Source: Laceyella sediminis
GTDB lineage: Bacteria; Bacillota; Bacilli; Thermoactinomycetales; Thermoactinomycetaceae
Direction: 5' to 3'
NCBI RefSeq assembly: GCF_003003125.1
Contig: NZ_PVTZ01000008.1
Coordinates: forward strand, 124,001 to 188,000
Length of the DNA stretch: 64,000 nucleotides
Below, piece by piece: positions 61,882 through 64,000 of this stretch. How positions within the stretch are numbered: the stretch's first letter is position 1; each line of letters opens with the position of its first letter. The notes under the pieces were generated by a model. It did not search any database and was not told where the DNA came from. It worked only from the letters and a program-made list of their open reading frames with translations. A program made the position numbers and the translations under genes.

Positions 61882-62538
61882 TTATAAAATCGTCACGGCA
61901 TGGATACCGGGTAAGCTCCTGATTGCCGCTTGCACTTCTTCCTCCACTTTCTGATCTGTCTCGATAGACATCAGCGCTTGGGAGCCTTTTTCTTTCCGCG
62001 ACACTTGCATAAATCCGATGTTGATTTGATGTTTGGCCAACACGGTGGCCACACTGGCTACCGCGCCGTACTGGTCTTGGTGCAAAACGAGCAACACGGG
62101 ATCATTGCCTGACAACTTCAAGTCAAAACCGTTCAATTCGATGATCTCCATCTTGCCACCGCCGATCGAGACACCCACTACTTCCACGTCGCCCTCTTCA
62201 TCCTCCAAACGGATCCGCGCCGTGTTGGGATGATCCGTCAACTCTTCAGATTCCCGAAAAATGATCTCCATTCCTTCTTCCCGGGCGATGTCAAGCGAAT
62301 GCACCATTCGTTTGTCAAAAGTATCAAAATCTAACAGTCCACCCGCCAGTGCAACGTCGGTTCCATGCCCGCGGTAAGTTTTCGCAAACGATCCGTACAG
62401 CGTAATGATGGCACGCTTGGGCTGGCGTCCGAAGATCGTCCTAGCCGCACGTCCGATTCTTGCCGCCCCGGCTGTGTGAGAACTTGAAGGACCAATCATA
62501 ATGGGACCTATAATATCAAAAACAGTTCGGTACTTCAT
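61882..62538 (-). CDS. sdaAB: L-serine dehydratase, beta subunit
   Basis: A 218-residue partner of SdaAA. N-terminal IMIGPSSSHTAGAARIGRAA motif and a C-terminal ACT domain (VLLVLHQDQYGAVASVATVL). Together they degrade serine. A hairpin separates the two genes, so stoichiometry may be adjusted. Confidence 0.95.
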   Translation of the reverse strand: MKYRTVFDIIGPIMIGPSSSHTAGAARIGRAARTIFGRQPKRAIITLYGSFAKTYRGHGTDVALAGGLLDFDTFDKRMVHSLDIAREEGMEIIFRESEELTDHPNTARIRLEDEEGDVEVVGVSIGGGKMEIIELNGFDLKLSGNDPVLLVLHQDQYGAVASVATVLAKHQINIGFMQVSRKEKGSQALMSIETDQKVEEEVQAAIRSLPGIHAVTIL

Positions 62539-62564
62539 TTTTCCACCTCAATCACGACAGCAAG

Positions 62565-63434
62565 TTAACTTTCCTCCACGGGAACCAGCAAACAACCGAT
62601 GGTACCTGGTCCCGCATGGGTTCCAACAGCCGGTCCGAGATCGACCACGACCACTTCTTTGACATCGAACGACTCTTTGACTTTTTCCAGCCAGATGTCA
62701 GCTTGTTCCTTTTCATCGGCATGCAGGATCGCCGCAGAAACCGGTCCGGATGGCCCCTTCTCTTTCAATAACTCAAACGCTTTGGCTTGCGCCTTGTTCT
62801 TCCCTCGCGCCTTGTCGATCGCGTAAATCTCGCCTTCGTCATTAATTGAGATGATCGGCTTGATGTTTAAGAGCGAACCGACCAGCGCAGACGCCTTCCC
62901 AATCCGGCCACCTTTTTGCAGATATTCCAAGGTGTCGACCAATGCCACCAGTATTTGCTCCTCGCGCAAGCGCTGAACCAATTCTTGCAATTCGGCCAAA
63001 GACCGACCCTGTTTCGCCGCCCGGGCCGCCATCACCACGAGCACGCCCAGCGCGTACGTCACTGCCCGGCTGTCAATCACCTCGATGCGGACATCGGGGT
63101 ATTCCTCTTCAATCATCGACTTAGCCAACAACGCCGTTTGGTAAGTGCCGCTCATCTTGGACGAAATATGGATCGACAAAATCTCCTTCGCTCCGGCTTC
63201 AATCGCTTCCCGATACGCCTCGGTGATCTCAACCGGAGACGGTTGCGAAGTCATTGGCAGATCAGGCGTGCTTTTCATCTTTTGATAAAACTGAGCGGGG
63301 GTGATCGTCACCCGATCCAAATACGATTCTCCCGCCACTTGAACTTTGACCGGAATGACCGTGACATCCAGCTCCTCGATCAGATGTTGCGGAATGTCGG
63401 CAGTGCTGTCACAAAAGACTTTCACATTTCCCAT
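62565..63434 (-). CDS. DegV family fatty-acid-binding protein (FakB-like)
   Basis: A 289-residue DegV protein; start ATG 63434 after GGAGGTC. VKVFCDSTADIPQHLIEELD, TSQPSPVEITEAYREAI and SIHISSKMSGTYQTALLAKS are typical. DegV/FakB proteins hold a fatty acid for phosphorylation by FakA. The adjacent DAK-type gene fits that partnership. Confidence 0.88.
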   Translation of the reverse strand: MGNVKVFCDSTADIPQHLIEELDVTVIPVKVQVAGESYLDRVTITPAQFYQKMKSTPDLPMTSQPSPVEITEAYREAIEAGAKEILSIHISSKMSGTYQTALLAKSMIEEEYPDVRIEVIDSRAVTYALGVLVVMAARAAKQGRSLAELQELVQRLREEQILVALVDTLEYLQKGGRIGKASALVGSLLNIKPIISINDEGEIYAIDKARGKNKAQAKAFELLKEKGPSGPVSAAILHADEKEQADIWLEKVKESFDVKEVVVVDLGPAVGTHAGPGTIGCLLVPVEES

Positions 63435-63453
63435 GCTGAGACCTCCCACAAGC

Positions 63454-64000
63454 TTATTCTACGGCGAAGAGATAGTAGTAGACCGGTTGCCCGCCTTCAT
63501 GGACTTCCACTTCCACATCAGGATGTCTCTCCGCGATCGCTTTTTGAAGGGCTTCGGCTTGGTCAGCGGTCACATCTTGACCGTAGATGATCGTCACCAC
63601 ATCCGCCCCTCCACCGATCATCCGCGTCACCAATTCCACCGCCGTCTCGGTCACTTCTTGACCGACCAGCTCGATCTTGCCTTCGCGGATTCCAAGGTAG
63701 TCACCTTTTTTGATCTCATGCCCATCGAGCTTGGAATCGCGGATGGCGTAAGTAAGCTCACCCGATTGTACTGCTTGGTACGCTTCCCGCATACGCTCTT
63801 CATTGGCAGCCGGTTCAGCATCGGAATCAAAGGCCAATAGAGCGGACAATCCTTGCGGTATGGTGCGCGTCGGCAGCACGGTCACTGGCGTGTCAACCAC
63901 TTCGCCTGCTTGCTCTGCCGTCAAAATGATGTTCTTGTTGTTGGGCAGGATGATGACATGCTCCGCATTGATGCGGCGGATCGCCTTGACGATCTCCTCT
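63454..64000 (-). CDS. DAK2-domain protein (YloV/FakA-like), C-terminal part
   Basis: The C-terminal ~180 residues; the gene continues beyond the right edge. It reads NAEHVIILPNNKNIILTAEQ and TRTIPQGLSALLAFDSDAEP, typical of the C-terminal domain of YloV/FakA, the kinase that phosphorylates fatty acids bound to FakB. Ends FAVE, 20 bases upstream of the DegV start. Confidence 0.88.
   Translation of the reverse strand, partial: EEIVKAIRRINAEHVIILPNNKNIILTAEQAGEVVDTPVTVLPTRTIPQGLSALLAFDSDAEPAANEERMREAYQAVQSGELTYAIRDSKLDGHEIKKGDYLGIREGKIELVGQEVTETAVELVTRMIGGGADVVTIIYGQDVTADQAEALQKAIAERHPDVEVEVHEGGQPVYYYLFAVE

Noticed and set aside
1-64000. rRNA and tRNA genes, rolling-circle or chromosomal origin
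   Set aside because: No cloverleaf with CCA-end context, rRNA-like block, DnaA-box cluster or replication gene was recognised by eye; a covariance search would be needed to exclude tRNAs formally.

Overview
The window looks like a chromosome segment of a moderately thermophilic, spore-forming member of the Bacillales, most likely Thermoactinomycetaceae or close kin. This is inferred from the gene order ylbJ/K/L-yceD-rpmF-fapR-plsX-fab-acpP-rnc-smc-ftsY-ylxM-ffh-rpsP-khpA-rimM-trmD-rplS-lepB-rbgA-rnhB-yraN, from strong AGGAGG ribosome sites, and from the sporulation genes spo0M and ylbJ. No rRNA or tRNA gene was recognised.

The window has two contrasting halves. Positions 1 to about 24,570 are an AT-rich accessory region. 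It opens with the end of a type I-B CRISPR-Cas operon (cas7 start, cas8b1, cas6) and a 27-repeat array read leftwards, with a leader on the right and an intrinsic terminator on the left. A patchwork of decayed genes and small islands follows. Two truncated extra copies of the 3' half of comM (5.4-6.0 kb and 10.2-11.1 kb) and the intact comM (24.6-26.1 kb) divide this part into modules: a VanZ / zinc-ribbon / membrane-protein module (6.1-10 kb) and a larger module (11.1-24.5 kb). The larger module carries a mini-CRISPR remnant of another repeat family, a pentapeptide-repeat protein, a RiPP-like cluster (cysteine-free precursor plus two radical SAM enzymes), tandem helix-turn-helix proteins, unknown small proteins, an HTH-TPR (RRNPP-like) regulator, and a dehydrogenase/methyltransferase cluster that is partly broken.

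Positions about 26-64 kb are mostly core genes on the minus strand, with decayed interruptions at 28.4-31 kb (kinase-like pseudogene, odd tyrosine recombinase, CNNM/hemolysin pseudogene). Core groups are: ribosome maturation and protein export (rbgA to ffh, ftsY); chromosome condensation (smc); fatty-acid synthesis under a recognisable FapR operator (fapR-plsX-fabH-fabD-fabG-acpP-fabF-rnc); the ylb group; CoA and rRNA methylation (coaD, rsmD); recG; L-serine dehydratase (sdaAB-sdaAA); and a DegV/DAK fatty-acid-kinase pair at the right edge. The rnc-smc junction has been opened by csaA, a Fur-box-linked FhuF-like gene, a small membrane protein gene and a 137-bp MITE-like palindrome.

The most unusual signals are: (1) three 12-15 residue ORFs behind strong Shine-Dalgarno sequences sharing M-x3-[F/W]-x(2-3)-[E/D]-P-P, one being the in-frame tail of the TPR regulator and one next to the RiPP cluster; (2) the RiPP-like cluster itself; (3) repeated comM/ORF90/amidase shards at island junctions; and (4) an IS200/IS605-type element with no protein that may keep only its guide-RNA end.
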